A DNA stretch of 64,000 bases from Amyloporia xantha. Taxonomy: Eukaryota > Basidiomycota > Agaricomycetes > Polyporales > Adustoporiaceae. The notes beneath the pieces were generated by a model. The model was not told where the DNA came from, searched no databases, and saw only the letters and a program-made list of their open reading frames with translations. Positions 23,492 through 34,262 of this stretch are shown in pieces (the first letter of the stretch is position 1; every line of letters starts with the position of its first letter). The DNA is taken from contig JAYKKR010000049.1 of the NCBI GenBank assembly GCA_036971615.1, positions 1 through 64,000 of the forward strand. Direction: 5' to 3'. Made by a program: the position numbers and the translations under genes.

Positions 23492-23698
23492 TTACTCCTT
23501 GACGCCTTTTGAGTCTTCGAGCGCGTACACGAAGGTGAATGTATTCGGCACAAGTGGGAATGCGTTCGGCCTAGACATGTGTTTCTGGCGGAGGCGGTCT
23601 ATATGCGCCTTCCCCGTGTCCTCGTTGGGAACTTCTGTACCAAGTAACTGGACCCCATCAGCGCTCCCCTGGCTCCTGCTCTTGCTTAGTGTTCTCAT
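23492..23698 (-). CDS. Small upstream ORF, 68 aa, unknown
   Basis: An ATG-initiated frame begins MRTLSKSRSQGSADG, contains RLRQKHMSRPNAFPL and ends SKGVKE. I recognise no domain. It lies 184 bp upstream of K5 on the same strand. A related sequence precedes K3 (frameshifted) and a more diverged one precedes K4, so it travels with the kinase unit. It could be an upstream ORF, an alternative first exon, or a remnant of another gene. Confidence 0.35.
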   Translation of the reverse strand: MRTLSKSRSQGSADGVQLLGTEVPNEDTGKAHIDRLRQKHMSRPNAFPLVPNTFTFVYALEDSKGVKE

Positions 23699-24336
23699 CG
23701 AGTGTGCAGAATATATTTTCGAGGTGTATATCGTTTCCCATCACCACTGAACAGACCTGAGCGGAAAATCGATGAAACGTCAACACTCAACGATCGGTAA
23801 TCAGGATTTCTACCTGAATGCGGAATGTCACAGCGATGACATTACATCTTAGCTTGCGTAAGAATATCCGCGAGCTACATGAGGACAGCATCACCAGTCA
23901 GTAGATAGAAATCTGATCTTACATATAGTTGAATCATTCGAAGTAACGAAGATGCCTTCGTACAGTAGGTCCATTTGCCGCTCTGGATACGGTGTTCACT
24001 GTCTTCCATCGTATGACGAAAGGCGACCCTTCGTACTCGCTACAAATGAGGTTGACATCAATACGCACAGAGTACATGACCTACTGCGATGCTTGAGGCC
24101 TAAGGCCTAAATACCGGATCGGTGGTGATCGGCGTCTCCCAACCAGATGAGAGTCAGTATCAGGAACACAACTGCGGTAGTTGCGATCCTCAAGATTCCT
24201 TTCTCTTAAGATCACGACCTTGAAGTACCAGTGTATTGAAAGCCATGAACTGCAATAAGCTATAATGTGATACAGAAGTAACACGGAAGTTGGAGAGACA
24301 AATTGGTGGACTCGGCGACTAAATAAGCGAGCAGCT

Positions 24337-24344
24337 TATATAAG
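24337..24344 (+). promoter_or_regulatory. TATA-like box upstream of YPI1
   Basis: TATATAAG lies about 200 bp before the YPI1 start codon. The distance allows a 5' leader but no transcript evidence is available. Confidence 0.35.
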
Positions 24345-24542
24345 CGGAAAGTCAATGAACGTTCTGTGTGGCGCTAGGCGCTGCATGGGTCTCTCCAGTC
24401 CTGTGATCTGCCTTCACCTCGCCTCATATACGCCTCGTTGCTGCTAGATTCCCGGTCCCACTGACGATATTCTCAGCCAGCCACGCTCACCCACTCTGAC
24501 TCCTCAATTCTTTCTGATTGCGACCCCTATACTCTCTGAAAC

Positions 24543-25114
24543 ATGGCTTTTGTTGCAACCCGACCCAGACCCTCTGCTCCCTCAGACGGCTCCCGTACCA
24601 TCACAATACGCGACAGCCAGCCCGGAGAAGGCGACCCTGCACCTGATGGCAGCGGAGATTCGATAGGCAGGCTGCGTCTGCGAGCCACGACTCGCAATCG
24701 GCCACACGTTATGTGGAGAGACGACGTGATCGACAACGAGGGTGCGGGAAAGAAGTCTTCCAAGAGTACGCTTCGAGATCGTTTGGTCTCGCGCATCGCT
24801 GATACTTGAGCTGCGTCGTAGTATGCTGCATTTACCACAAGCCGAAAAAGTTCGACGAGTCTTCGTCGGAAGAGTCTTCAGACTCGGACTCGGATTCATC
24901 GAGTAGCCATGGCCATCCCAGTCGTCGGCGCAGACACCACCACCATCATCATCATGCCGCAAGTAGTAGCGGCGATGAACAGGCCATGAGGAATACTGAC
25001 GGAGGAGGGGCGGTTGCGGAATTAGACGATATCTCGGACGAGCCGAACGTGTACGAGCGAGTACCTGGAGGAAGGAAGTCGCAAAAGAAGGGGAAGATGC
25101 CCGCCCGGGATTGA
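24543..25114 (+). CDS. YPI1: Type 1 protein phosphatase inhibitor (Ypi1/PPP1R11 family)
   Basis: Two exons, 24543-24765 and 24822-25114, about 171 aa. The splice joins ...KKSSK to ICCIYHKP, rebuilding the family signature: RPHVMW, VIDNE, KKSSK, CCIYHK, then FDESSSE. These small disordered proteins bind PP1 catalytic subunit through the (R/H)VxW-type motif (here HVMW) and tune nuclear PP1 activity and chromosome or stress functions. After the signature come an Asp/Ser-rich run, a stretch of seven His, and a C-terminus with GGRKSQKKGK. Length is typical for fungi. This is the only whole copy; partial copies lie at 17.2-17.6 kb and 20.48-20.70 kb. Confidence 0.93.
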
Positions 25115-25933
25115 CGTACGTCTGAAGCTTCTGCTACTAGACTGTTGCGACTGGGAGCCTGATGTATCGTTGACAATTATGACCACCTTTTCTGTATACC
25201 GTACTGTCTCTGTAGTATTACAAGGATTTTCTCTTTCCAATCCACAACCTGTTTTCGTCTCTCACCAAGACCCTTGTGAAGGTGTTGAGCCTGTATTCTT
25301 CCTTGACGTTTGCCCTCGCCCTCGCCTCTTCGTATTCACTGCGGTGAAATCTCCGTTGCTTTTCTTTTCCATGCCATAACCTACACAGCGTCCGAGTCGC
25401 GGGCCACCTGACTTCATTTTAGGCAAGGAGTGGTCTCGTCATCTTACATCACCGCCTAATCCCATGCAAAGAAGTGGAAGCTTGTACGTTGGACGGAGCG
25501 CTGACGTCCTTTAAGGTCATTTCTGACCTCGCCAATGGATACCCATAGCCTAACCCGTATTTGCGTGCCTGCCTTGCCAGGCGTGGACTGCCCACCTGAC
25601 TATCCTGCCATATGCTCGAACGACATCGTGTCCGACGTGTCGTGCAAGCGAGTACACTGAAGACACGGAAATGCAATACGTGTAGGCGAGCGAGGGCTGG
25701 AATAGATGACTTACTCATCCTAGTATAGAGGCCGCATTGGGACCGCACTTCGCCGCATATTGTCCTTCATAATCGGATATCCGGGGTGGAAGTGGGTGTA
25801 ACAACTGTGCATCTCTTAGCTGCATGAATATAGAGCTTTCGTGGGATACGTATGTAGAATAGTGAAGTGAATATGGATACAATATGGATGCAATGTACAG
25901 TACCGGAGTGGATGTCCATTGGGTCGACCGAGA
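25115..25933. other. Intergenic, nothing recognised
   Basis: Convergent 3' flanks of YPI1 and TFG2. A 99-codon minus frame (25,748-25,449) has no family motif and no convincing start. Confidence 0.45.
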
Positions 25934-27114
25934 TCATGAAACCTCCTCCATGTCGTCATCATCATCCTCATCGTCGTCGTCATCATCATCATCGTCGTCG
26001 TTGTCCTCGCCCCCTGCCTCCATCTTGATCTCTTCTGCACCTTGGCTTCCGTTGTAACCAGGGAGGCTGGGGCCCGGGACGTTCTCCGCCTTGATCTGGG
26101 CATCAATGACGACTATTAGCACCAACTCATGTGGATGGAAAGGGAGCAACTGACCCCTTCGCCCTTGAAGTTCGCCAAAAGCTCCCACATGCCATTGTGC
26201 TCTCCACTCCGGTGCAGGAAAGCGACCTCGCTGAGTACTTCTTTGAGGTAGGCCTCGGGCTGCTGCGTCCGCTCGCGCAGGACTTTGATCGACCAGCGTT
26301 CTCGTTCCTGAAATGCGCGGAACAGCTCGTCCAACAGCTGGTCGCGCGGCATACGGGCCATGCGCTCGAACTGGCCCTTTTGTGGTTTTGGCTTTGGTTT
26401 CTGTATCGGATCAAGGACATGTTAGAGCTGAGTAAGCCGAAGACAATCCGTCAAAAGACGTACGCCAAAGTTGAATGGCGTTGCATTCGTAACGCCGCTC
26501 GTGAGCATGTTGATATTGCCCCGCCCGCCAACGCCCGCATCCTCGATGCGCATGATCTGCTTCCGCGGCTTGTTCGCTGCAATAGCCCGCTGTTTGAGCC
26601 GCTGCCGATACCGGTCTGTGAACATGGGCCGAAGGCTGCATTCATGCTTCACGCGCCCGGTGAGGATGGTCGTCCGCGCGCGGCTCACGGTCCCGGGCAG
26701 CTTCTCGCGCTCCGCAATGACGATCTGGTTCTCGACCGCCTCGTTCACCATGTCCATCTCGTACTCTTCGCCTTCGCCCGACGGGTTGTCCGGGTTCGGC
26801 GGCAGTATGAGCACGATGCGTGGCTTCTTGCCTATCGAGGACTGGGCGTTGTGGTAGACGCGGATGGTGGCGAGGTGGATGCCCTCTTCGTCGATGTTCG
26901 ACCAGCGCTCCATGAGGTATTTCGGAATCTGTGGGGACGTTCTGAGCGGTGCTCAGGCAATCGGGAGGCAGATGCTTGCCTTCACTAGCCATACCCTGCC
27001 GTTCCCAGCATCCATCATGAGGGGTTCGTCAGGATCTGGTTGGGTATCTTCCTCATGAGGGCCGTTCACAGAGTCAAATTGCTTAGTATCTTCTTCTATC
27101 ACGGGTGCATCCAT
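25934..27114 (-). CDS. TFG2: Transcription initiation factor IIF beta subunit (RAP30/Tfg2)
   Basis: Four exons: 27114-26980, 26928-26464, 26400-26155, 26095-25934, about 335 aa. TFIIF beta binds RNA polymerase II and helps assemble the pre-initiation complex in the nucleus. An acidic N-terminus leads to NGRVWLVK-IPKYLMERW, the dimerisation-domain start. Then come EYEMDMVNEAVENQIVIAE, GTVSRARTTILTGRV and ECSLRPMFTDRYR. Next is the linker QKGQFERMARMPRDQLLDEL and the winged-helix domain (RERTQQPEAYLKEVL, SGEHNGMWEL). The C-terminus is a long Asp run. The first intron must use GC-AG borders (AAG|GCAAGC, ending CACAG) to give the expected WLVKIPKYL. Antisense frames of up to 285 codons are shadows. 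Confidence 0.94.
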
Positions 27115-27711
27115 CTTGTGCTCTTTATCTAATGCGGAGGGGCGAGCTTTAGAGGTCGTGAAAGAAGGAGTTTGTATTCGCTCGAACGTATTGACTGGGG
27201 CCCGGCAGAAGATTCAACCACTTGAACTCCAGTCCAACTCAGTGGCAGATGGGCGTGGACTATGAAGAACTGTGGCGTTATAGCACACAAGGCATGTGTT
27301 GTTTATTTCTAAAGCTGTTGCATAACAAGGACAAACACAGACACACATTCCACGTTTCTTCCTTGAGAACTTGGATTCGGTGACGTCAGACATTCGTGCG
27401 ATTCATTCAACAAGTATTGCATCAATCCACGGCGAGCCCACGCATATATACTATTTGGCATAAATTCAGCAGAGGCAGATACTCGCAAATATCGCCATGC
27501 AGGCTAGTCATTAGGTGTTCTCACTCAAATGCAACCCTGAGGAAACTCGACGTCCAGTCCAGTCAACTCAGAACACGTAGTATGGAATGCAAGTGGTATC
27601 ATGCAGATTCATGAGGAAGTGGGGGCGCACAGTACCGCGGTCGTCTACATGCACTAAGACCAATCAAGCCAGTAATGTAAGATGGTCCGTAGGAATGGTG
27701 GTGGGCAAAGC
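27115..27711. other. Spacer between TFG2 start and CYC1 end
   Basis: About 600 bp holding the TFG2 promoter and the CYC1 3' end. No further gene was seen. Confidence 0.5.
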
Positions 27712-28265
27712 TTATGCAGTCTAAGAGGCAATCAAGGTCAGGCAAGGCGATATCAAGCGAGAGCAGACACGTACCGCCTCCTTCAACCAGGTAATAAGGT
27801 CGTTGCGGTCCTTCTCCTTCTTCAGACCAGCGAACGCCATCTTCGTACCGGGAATGTACTGGTAGTAACCGTAAGCATTACACACTTAACATATGACGTG
27901 GCAAATCGACGAACCTTTTTGGGGTTCTCGAGGTACTCGAAGAGCGTCTCCTCTTCCCAGTGAACACCCTTGTTGACGTTCGCAGCAGTGTAGGAGAAGC
28001 CCTCTACTTGACCGGACTTGCGGCCGAAAAGACTGGGTTCAAATGTCAGCCTCACCAATCGACGAGCCCAACGAGACCTCTACGCACCCATGCAAGTTAG
28101 GACCAACCTTGTTGGGCTCTCCAGCACCGACGGTGTGGCATTGCGCGCAACGGGTCTTAAACAGACCAGCCCCCTTGCCCGCGTCACCTGCGATGAGGTC
28201 ATTCAGAACACACCGTTCAGCCAATAACTCCCGCAAGATGAATGCTCACCTTGTTGGTAAGGCAT
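27712..28265 (-). CDS. CYC1: Cytochrome c
   Basis: Five exons: 28265-28250, 28187-28088, 28032-27915, 27858-27775, 27720-27712, 108 aa. It is the soluble electron carrier between complexes III and IV in the mitochondrial intermembrane space. The haem attachment motif CAQCH sits in [58 protein letters not shown] (Met axial ligand) and [14 protein letters not shown] complete the family pattern with no missing block. The first exon is 16 nt (MPYQQ plus one base) and the last exon is only 9 nt (Thr, Ala, stop). The last was inferred from a CTCTTAG acceptor and the usual KEAT(x) ending. It is transcribed divergently from DSN1. Confidence 0.94.
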
Positions 28266-28809
28266 TTCTAGTGTCTAGAGGTCGTGAAATAGTGTAGGGA
28301 ATAGATATACAATGCAGCGGGCAGACCCAACAGTATGCTCAAGAGTGAAGGTGTGATGACGCCTGCAGCGCGTCGAAATTTTGGTTATAAGGGCAGCAGA
28401 AACCGGTTCTTCCCGGTCAGAATGCCAGCCAATCAGAGTCGGCCGATTCCGTCCGTACCATGACGCTCTGGGTCCCGGCCACACTCCGATCAGTGACCAT
28501 GTTTTACCCGGGCACCGGCCGGCGCTGGAGGCTTCTGGAGGGCACGCGCTGACACGGTGCACGTGACTGTGTATCGGCGTGGGAATGCTCGTCCGTTGAG
28601 TGCTCAGTGTGTGGGAGAATAGTTCGAACTCCGCTCGTTTGGTTTGTTTTCGCGCCGTCACTGTCGCGCGCGTCGGCGAACGCGTCTCCGTCGACCTCGA
28701 CTCCAGATCACGCCGACACGATCGTGTACACACTGGACGGGCTATTCTGCTATTTATGCATGGCATCAGGTCTTCTACTCACGTCGCAGCAACTACAGTG
28801 GAGGTCCAG
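28266..28809. promoter_or_regulatory. Divergent CYC1 / DSN1 promoter region
   Basis: A 544-bp interval separates the two start codons. It includes GC-rich sequence around 28,500-28,560 and a CTATTTATG-like AT patch at 28,751 just upstream of DSN1. Discrete factor sites could not be assigned. Confidence 0.45.
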
Positions 28810-30876
28810 ATGATACCCACCACCAACTCTCAGCCTCAGACATCGAAAAGGAAAGGACCCGAAGACGCGAATCCACTGACGACCGCAACCAAGAAGTCTA
28901 AGAAAGAGGTGTGTGTTTTATAGATGTATGCCCAGAATGTTTGTCTTTATGCAGCCTTCCAGGCCGCAAACAAATCGAACAAACGGAAGCGTGAGTGCTT
29001 TGTGTCTTTGTGTCATTTCTTTCTTTGATCTCAGTGGCATAGTAAATGGCGAGGAGCAACCGGGCGGTCTCGTCATTGTCCGTGCTCCCTCAGCGCGTCC
29101 TTGGAGCGAGCAAGGAAATGACACGCGATCCACCGAGGCTGCACCACAATCGCAATCACAACCTCGAGCCTCCTCACGCCCCCCATCCAGCCAGTCACAC
29201 CACACAAACCATATTGACACATTCAAGCAACCGTCAAAGAAGTTCAAAGCGGATGGCAGTACAACTACTGCGCGACAAATCAGTAAAGGGAAGGATAGAG
29301 AGCTCCAGGCTAGCACACGGGCTGAGCCCGAGGTCGACGAGGACGTGCGACAGATGCAATCTGAAACAGATACAATCCGTCGCAAGTCGCAAGCAGCGGA
29401 GAGCTCAGCTGGGGCTTTGAACGCAGAGTTTCAGTTTCCTCCACCTAAACCGGGCAGACCACAACAGGGTCCGCCGTCGAATCAGAAGACCCACGATGCG
29501 TCGCTTCCGTTGCCCCTACAGGAGACGCCTCAGATCGAGAGGAATCGGTTTATGCGGGGCGAGCCATCTGGCCACAGACGGAAGAGCTCGCTGAGTCGAG
29601 GCAAACGGATCAGTTCTAGTTTGGACTCGGGTGTAATCTGTGAGGATTTCCGGTCTGACGCGTCCGCTCAAACCGCTCATCGCATCATAGCCCAGCCGCA
29701 CACCTCGGTATCGGACTCCAGCTTTCACAAACACATTGACGGCGACCTGCCAGAACCCGCGCGTGCGCGTCAACTGCTGATTTGGTGTTCGTATCGCGCT
29801 ATGAACGAACAGTCCGAGCAAGCACAAGAGGCGTCCTCTTCAAAACGGCGAGACACGAAGAAGTCTGGTAAGGATCCACCGCCACTGTCGCCAGAGGGTG
29901 CTCAACTGCTCAAGCGGGTGGAGGAGAGCGTTATACGGATGTTGGCGGAGAAGAAGATTGATACCAACGTCTTTGGCGATGAGGATGAGCGGGATGAGAC
30001 CAAACCAAGAAGGGAGAATGAGCAAAACGTGAAGAACCGGGCGCGGGAGCTCAGGTTCAATGCTCATATTCAACGGTGGGTGATCTTGATTGTCATATTG
30101 TGGAACTTTGGGGCCGAACGGGTATTGTAATGCAGATCGAAAGCGGAGGAGGACGCATGGCTGGAGGTGTCACACCATTACAATTCGTACCGGACAGAAG
30201 TCTTGGCGGAGCTGGAGAAACTGTCGTCTGCAAAGGCGAAAGGCAAGCAACGGGCATCTGCAGATCAGATAGATGAGTGGGAGGTCGACGAGCGGGCTCT
30301 ATCTGAGCATTTCCGGACGACTCTTAGCTTGGCTCGTGATGTGATGAGCTCCAAGACAGACAGGAGAGGTCCTTTGAGCAGTCGCCTGGAAGACCTGGAA
30401 TACACGGTATGCTATGGCTGACAATCATAGTTCTTTTTTTTTGCTAATACGAACAATCGTAGATGGATCACCTTCATACTCTCACTAATTCTGCTTTGGA
30501 GACGACTCGTATAGCAGAGTCAGATCTCAATCGCCGTTTTGCCCTCCTAAACATCTCTCTCGCCTCCCGCTCACAACCTATTCCGTCTTCGTTGCCACCT
30601 ACAGCTGGCGCCCTATCATCGTACCTTCCACCAAGTCTTTCCAGACCACCGCCAACCACCGACCCTCAAGACTTGATGCGCGCCCTATCGCGTGCCGATG
30701 CGCAACGACCACAGAACCAGGTTGGCGACGCTGCGCGGCGAGCGGTCAGAGAGGTACAGCGTGCTGCCGATGCTCCTGGCGTTGCTGAACGGAGACTGAC
30801 CGGTGTGCCGCCTCCAACCCCGCGGAAGCCACCAGGGACACCGCGGAGAGCAACAACGCCCGGGAAAGGCAGATGA
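28810..30876 (+). CDS. DSN1: Kinetochore protein Dsn1 (Mis13), MIS12 complex subunit
   Basis: Dsn1 is the MIS12-complex subunit linking inner kinetochore (CENP-C) to the outer NDC80 complex. The N-terminus is Lys/Ser/Gln-rich and disordered. The diagnostic block RRKSSLSRGKRISSSLDSGVI precedes an intron (29,640-29,690). After it come SQPHTSVSDSSFHKHID and DLPEPARARQLLIWCSYRA, the conserved Mis13/Dsn1 core. The RKSS/GKRIS segment matches the basic, Aurora-B-regulated motif of the family. Helical C-terminal parts follow across introns 30,076-30,135 and 30,407-30,462 (AEEDAWLEVSHHYNSY, VDERALSEHF, DLNRRFALLNISL), ending in a Pro-rich tail (GVPPPTPRKPPG). The first two introns (about 28,908-29,050) are ambiguous because several donor/acceptor pairs keep the frame. 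Length is about 590 aa. Confidence 0.85.
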
Positions 30877-31440
30877 GAGTCGCATTCTCTTTTTCCTTGT
30901 CGTATCATCGGTCTTCTGCCTGGTTCTCAAGGGGCGCATTTTTCGGGTACTATATCTTGGTTGAGTCAGTGGAACTATCTTCGCCTGGTCACTTTTTCGT
31001 TTTGTTCGTGCCTGCTTCCATCTCGTTCGTCTGTTACCTCGCTTGTTGCTGTCTGTAATTCTTTATACCTATATTCCATGCCTATGTCGACCCCTAGTAT
31101 ACCTCGATTCGCTAGGAATGGGGGAGGGTCGGGCGTAGGTGCGATATGTATTGGTATTGAATATTGTCTCGTCACTCCTACGAATTGTAACACATCTCGT
31201 AATGTGTAGCTTAGAATGCGTGGTCTCAGGCTACGGGGACTGTTAGTCTCATTCAGCGCGTTCCTACCTCGACGGAGGCGCCATGCAGCGCCCGGTGACC
31301 TGTATTCGTTTTTGACCACGCAGCCGTGCTGCGCATACGACATATCCTTCGCTCTTGCTGCCCTGTTCCCCTGCTGCCCTGGTCGCGATCTGAGCCTCCG
31401 AGGTGCTAGCACACGACTCGCACCGCTACATAGGAGCCGA
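30877..31440. other. Intergenic between DSN1 and the DHHC gene
   Basis: T-rich DSN1 3' flank and DHHC-gene promoter. An upstream in-frame ATG for the DHHC gene exists at 31,216 without an intervening stop, but the sequence before 31,441 is Arg/Ser-rich and unlike the family. Confidence 0.5.
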
Positions 31441-32940
31441 ATGATCTGCGCGAGACACGTCTTCCGATGCTTCAGGTGGCTCGAACGCGTAGGCGACAGG
31501 CTCACTGGAGCGGCCGGTCCAGTCTTCGTCGCCCTGGGCGTAGTGCTGCTCTCGATAGGTGTTTTCTGTTTCTGTGAGCGTGCTCTTTCTTCTCGCTCCA
31601 GGATGTACTGACCGCTGTGCCTCAGTTGACGTGGTGCAGCCGTCGGTGCCCCTGCCATGGCTATCGACTCCCATATGTGCCCTCATCGCGTTCAATCTCC
31701 TCATGCACTACTATTGGGTGTGCACGGTTTCGCCGGGGTTCGTGACGGATCCACCTCAGCAGGCGAGCACGGGTTTCTTCTGGGCAAGGAAGAGGCAGAG
31801 CGCGAAGCACCGAGCGCTGACAGGAGTACGGTGGTCGGAAGACGTGAGCATCACAAAGGCAGCTATGTCGGAATGCCGGAAGTGTAAGGTCATGCGGCCA
31901 GAGGTGAGTATATGTGCTGTCTACTGGATGGAGACGGTGCTGAATCGGTTGGCGCTGCGGAGAGGTCCCACCATTGTAGCATATGCAACCGTTGTGTGCT
32001 CAAGTATGATCACCACTGCCCAGTGCGTAGCAATGTCTCGGTCTGTTATAGCGTGTTGATGGTGTCGAAACGCAGTGTACGCCTTCCAGCAAATATACGT
32101 GTCAGTTGACAGTGCGCTAAAGTGTGTACAATCTTAGGGATCAACCAGTGTGTCGGTTTACGCAATGAACGGCATTTTGTGTTGTTCCTGTGCGTGATGT
32201 ACGTTTACTGGTATTGCCAAGCGAACTCTCACTGTTGCGTACAGTGTGTATCTAGTTGTGTCGACCTTCTTCTACTCTGCCTTTGGGTGGCGCCACGTAC
32301 TGGATGCATTGGGCTGGCATGATGTAGGTTATCTTTTTTCGAAACCGTCAACCCATAGCTCAATCTCCCATTGTAGGAGGACTGGGACCACTTTGCACCA
32401 GCAATTCCGTTCACCGTGACTTACGTACTGTCCGTTGTCCTCTGTCTCGCTGTGTTCATCATGATTACTTGGCACCTCTGGGGCATTGCGAACGCGGAAA
32501 CGTCCGTGGAGTCGATGGATCACGAGCAGTATCGCAAGATTGCAAAAGGGCGCGGGGAAGTGAGTAGATTGTTGTTTCTATGCTAGACATGATACTTGAG
32601 CTCCTCCACGAATAGACTTTCGTGAACTCCTTTGATTTGGGGTAAGTAGATGCAGTCTTATCTGGTCCTGGTTCACCAATAGCTCGTGCAATAGAAAGCG
32701 GAGGAACCTCGAATTGTTTTTCAACGTTGGGAAGGATGGCTAGTAGGTGACACCGGTAACTTGCGGTTTTCTGAGCTCACATGCCGTGACCTCTCTTCTA
32801 GCCCTATCTACACGTTACTTTTCCCATTTCGGATAGAGCCATACACCGATGGCCATTCATGGGCAAGAAGACCGGGATTGGAGCGGCATCATGGCATCCG
32901 GGAAGGAGACGAGCTTACTGACGAGGAAGACGAGCCATGA
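31441..32940 (+). CDS. DHHC-type protein S-palmitoyltransferase
   Basis: Nine exons: 31441-31573, 31626-31903, 31963-32026, 32138-32189, 32245-32323, 32377-32559, 32616-32641, 32695-32742, 32802-32940, about 333 aa. It is an integral membrane enzyme that transfers palmitate to protein cysteines. Two N-terminal membrane helices ([36 protein letters not shown]) are followed by the cysteine-rich domain. This runs [22 protein letters not shown], then YDHHCP with the catalytic Cys, and [14 protein letters not shown]. Two more helices follow ([34 protein letters not shown]). The C-terminal TFVNSFDLG and [13 protein letters not shown] segments are family-typical. Exon 7 is only 26 nt. The fungal INQCVG variant replaces the common WVGNCVG, so ZDHHC16-like is a guess only. 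Confidence 0.92.
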
Positions 32941-33462
32941 CACCTCCATTTTTCCTCCGTCTTGCTTGTGATGTGTCTGTCTATCGCGTCTGCGATACAT
33001 TATAGTGAGTACATTTGTGTCCGTGACGAATGGAGTATGATGAGAGTTTGCCGGGGCCATATGACCCTTCGGAGCGCGGATTCGTTCATTCTATGAGCGG
33101 ATATGTACTCGGGAAGAGGATTGATCGACGTCCGGCTTTCATGCGCGCATGCTACAGCATCGTGCTTTCCTGACTCCTTACTCTTGCACCAGCTTCGGCG
33201 CCGTGATTGACTTGGTCGTATTTCGCAGGTCCACTAATGTGAGCAGACTTACACGGCAAATTGGGATACATAGTCATGGCCTTTCATGGGTCTATGTAAA
33301 AGTATTATTATTATTTGAAGTGTGTGCTTGTGTCGTGACACCCCTTCCCAGCTCGTATCAGATTAGGTTAAGACTAGTCTCGTAGTCTTGTAACGCTAGG
33401 AGGGATGCGTCGGCGATTGAGCGCGAGAGAAAATGTGCATATGTATCTACGACCTAACGATG
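32941..33462. other. Convergent 3' flanks
   Basis: Between the DHHC gene and NAA20, which end toward each other. No gene was seen. Confidence 0.5.
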
Positions 33463-34262
33463 CTATGATACATCATGGGCGCTCACTACGATCTCTCGAC
33501 CGTTGCTCCGCACTGAACGCCGCATTGGGTCTCGGGACAGCGGTTTCCGCATATCTGAGAAAGGGAGATACAGCCGTTAGTAGTCGGCGACTTGTACAAG
33601 TGGCTGATTTGCTCACCGAACGCGTCCTCCTCGTCTTTCGAATTCCGCCCCAGGCCCAGACTGCCATAATACTCCCTGACACGCCGGTAGACGCTATAAC
33701 CGAGTCCCTCGTACATGCCGATGGCTATACCGTTTGTGCAGCGGACGTAGAGATCGACGAAGAACGCGCGGTAGCTCTCATCGGAGACGCGCTCGAGCTG
33801 GTCAATCATTTTGCGTGCGAGTGACAGGCGGCGATATTCTGGTGCGACAGAGAGCGCGGTGACATGTCCGTGCCATTCTGTGCCTGCACCTTCGGCTTTA
33901 CCAATGACTGAAAGACCAAGATCAGACTCGTAAACCAGAAGCTGGGCCCATACAAGGTGGTGACGAGACCGTACTAACTGTAACCCATCATGCGACCATT
34001 CGGTGACTCTTCGACCGTGCAGAGGTCCGGCCATCGCGCCAAATATCCCAAATAGAAGCCAATGCCATACTAGAAAGTGATTATGTTAGACAGAGCTTAA
34101 ATATGCAACGAAGACCGGTCGACACTCACTGTTTCTGTCCACAAGTCCAAGTTGCTGCGAGCATGTCAATTACAGTCCGAGCTAGTCACCAGTGTTCAAA
34201 CACCCTTACACATGGTTGAACTTGAACATGTCTGTTGCCTTGAATGGTCGTAGAACACTCAT
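33463..34262 (-). CDS. NAA20: N-terminal acetyltransferase B catalytic subunit (Naa20/Nat3)
   Basis: Five exons: 34262-34210, 34154-34130, 34069-33979, 33907-33617, 33554-33463, 183 aa. Naa20 acetylates Met-Asp, Met-Glu, Met-Asn and Met-Gln N-termini co-translationally with Naa25 at the ribosome. The sequence runs MSVLRPFKATDMFKFNHVN, LDLWTETYGIGFYLGYLARW, MMGYIIGKAEG, then the nearly invariant EWHGHVTALSVAPEYRRLS. LARKMIDQLE, FFVDLYVRCTNGIAIGMYE and LGYSVYRRVREYY complete it. The acetyl-CoA loop reads RRLSLA where many homologues have RRLGLA. The C-terminal tail DMRKPLSRDP...VVSAHDVS comes from the last exon. Exon 2 is 25 nt. Length matches the family. Confidence 0.94.

Noticed and set aside
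26131..26988. 285-codon plus-strand open frame opposite TFG2
   Set aside because: TFG2 is well supported on the minus strand; the antisense frame has no motif.
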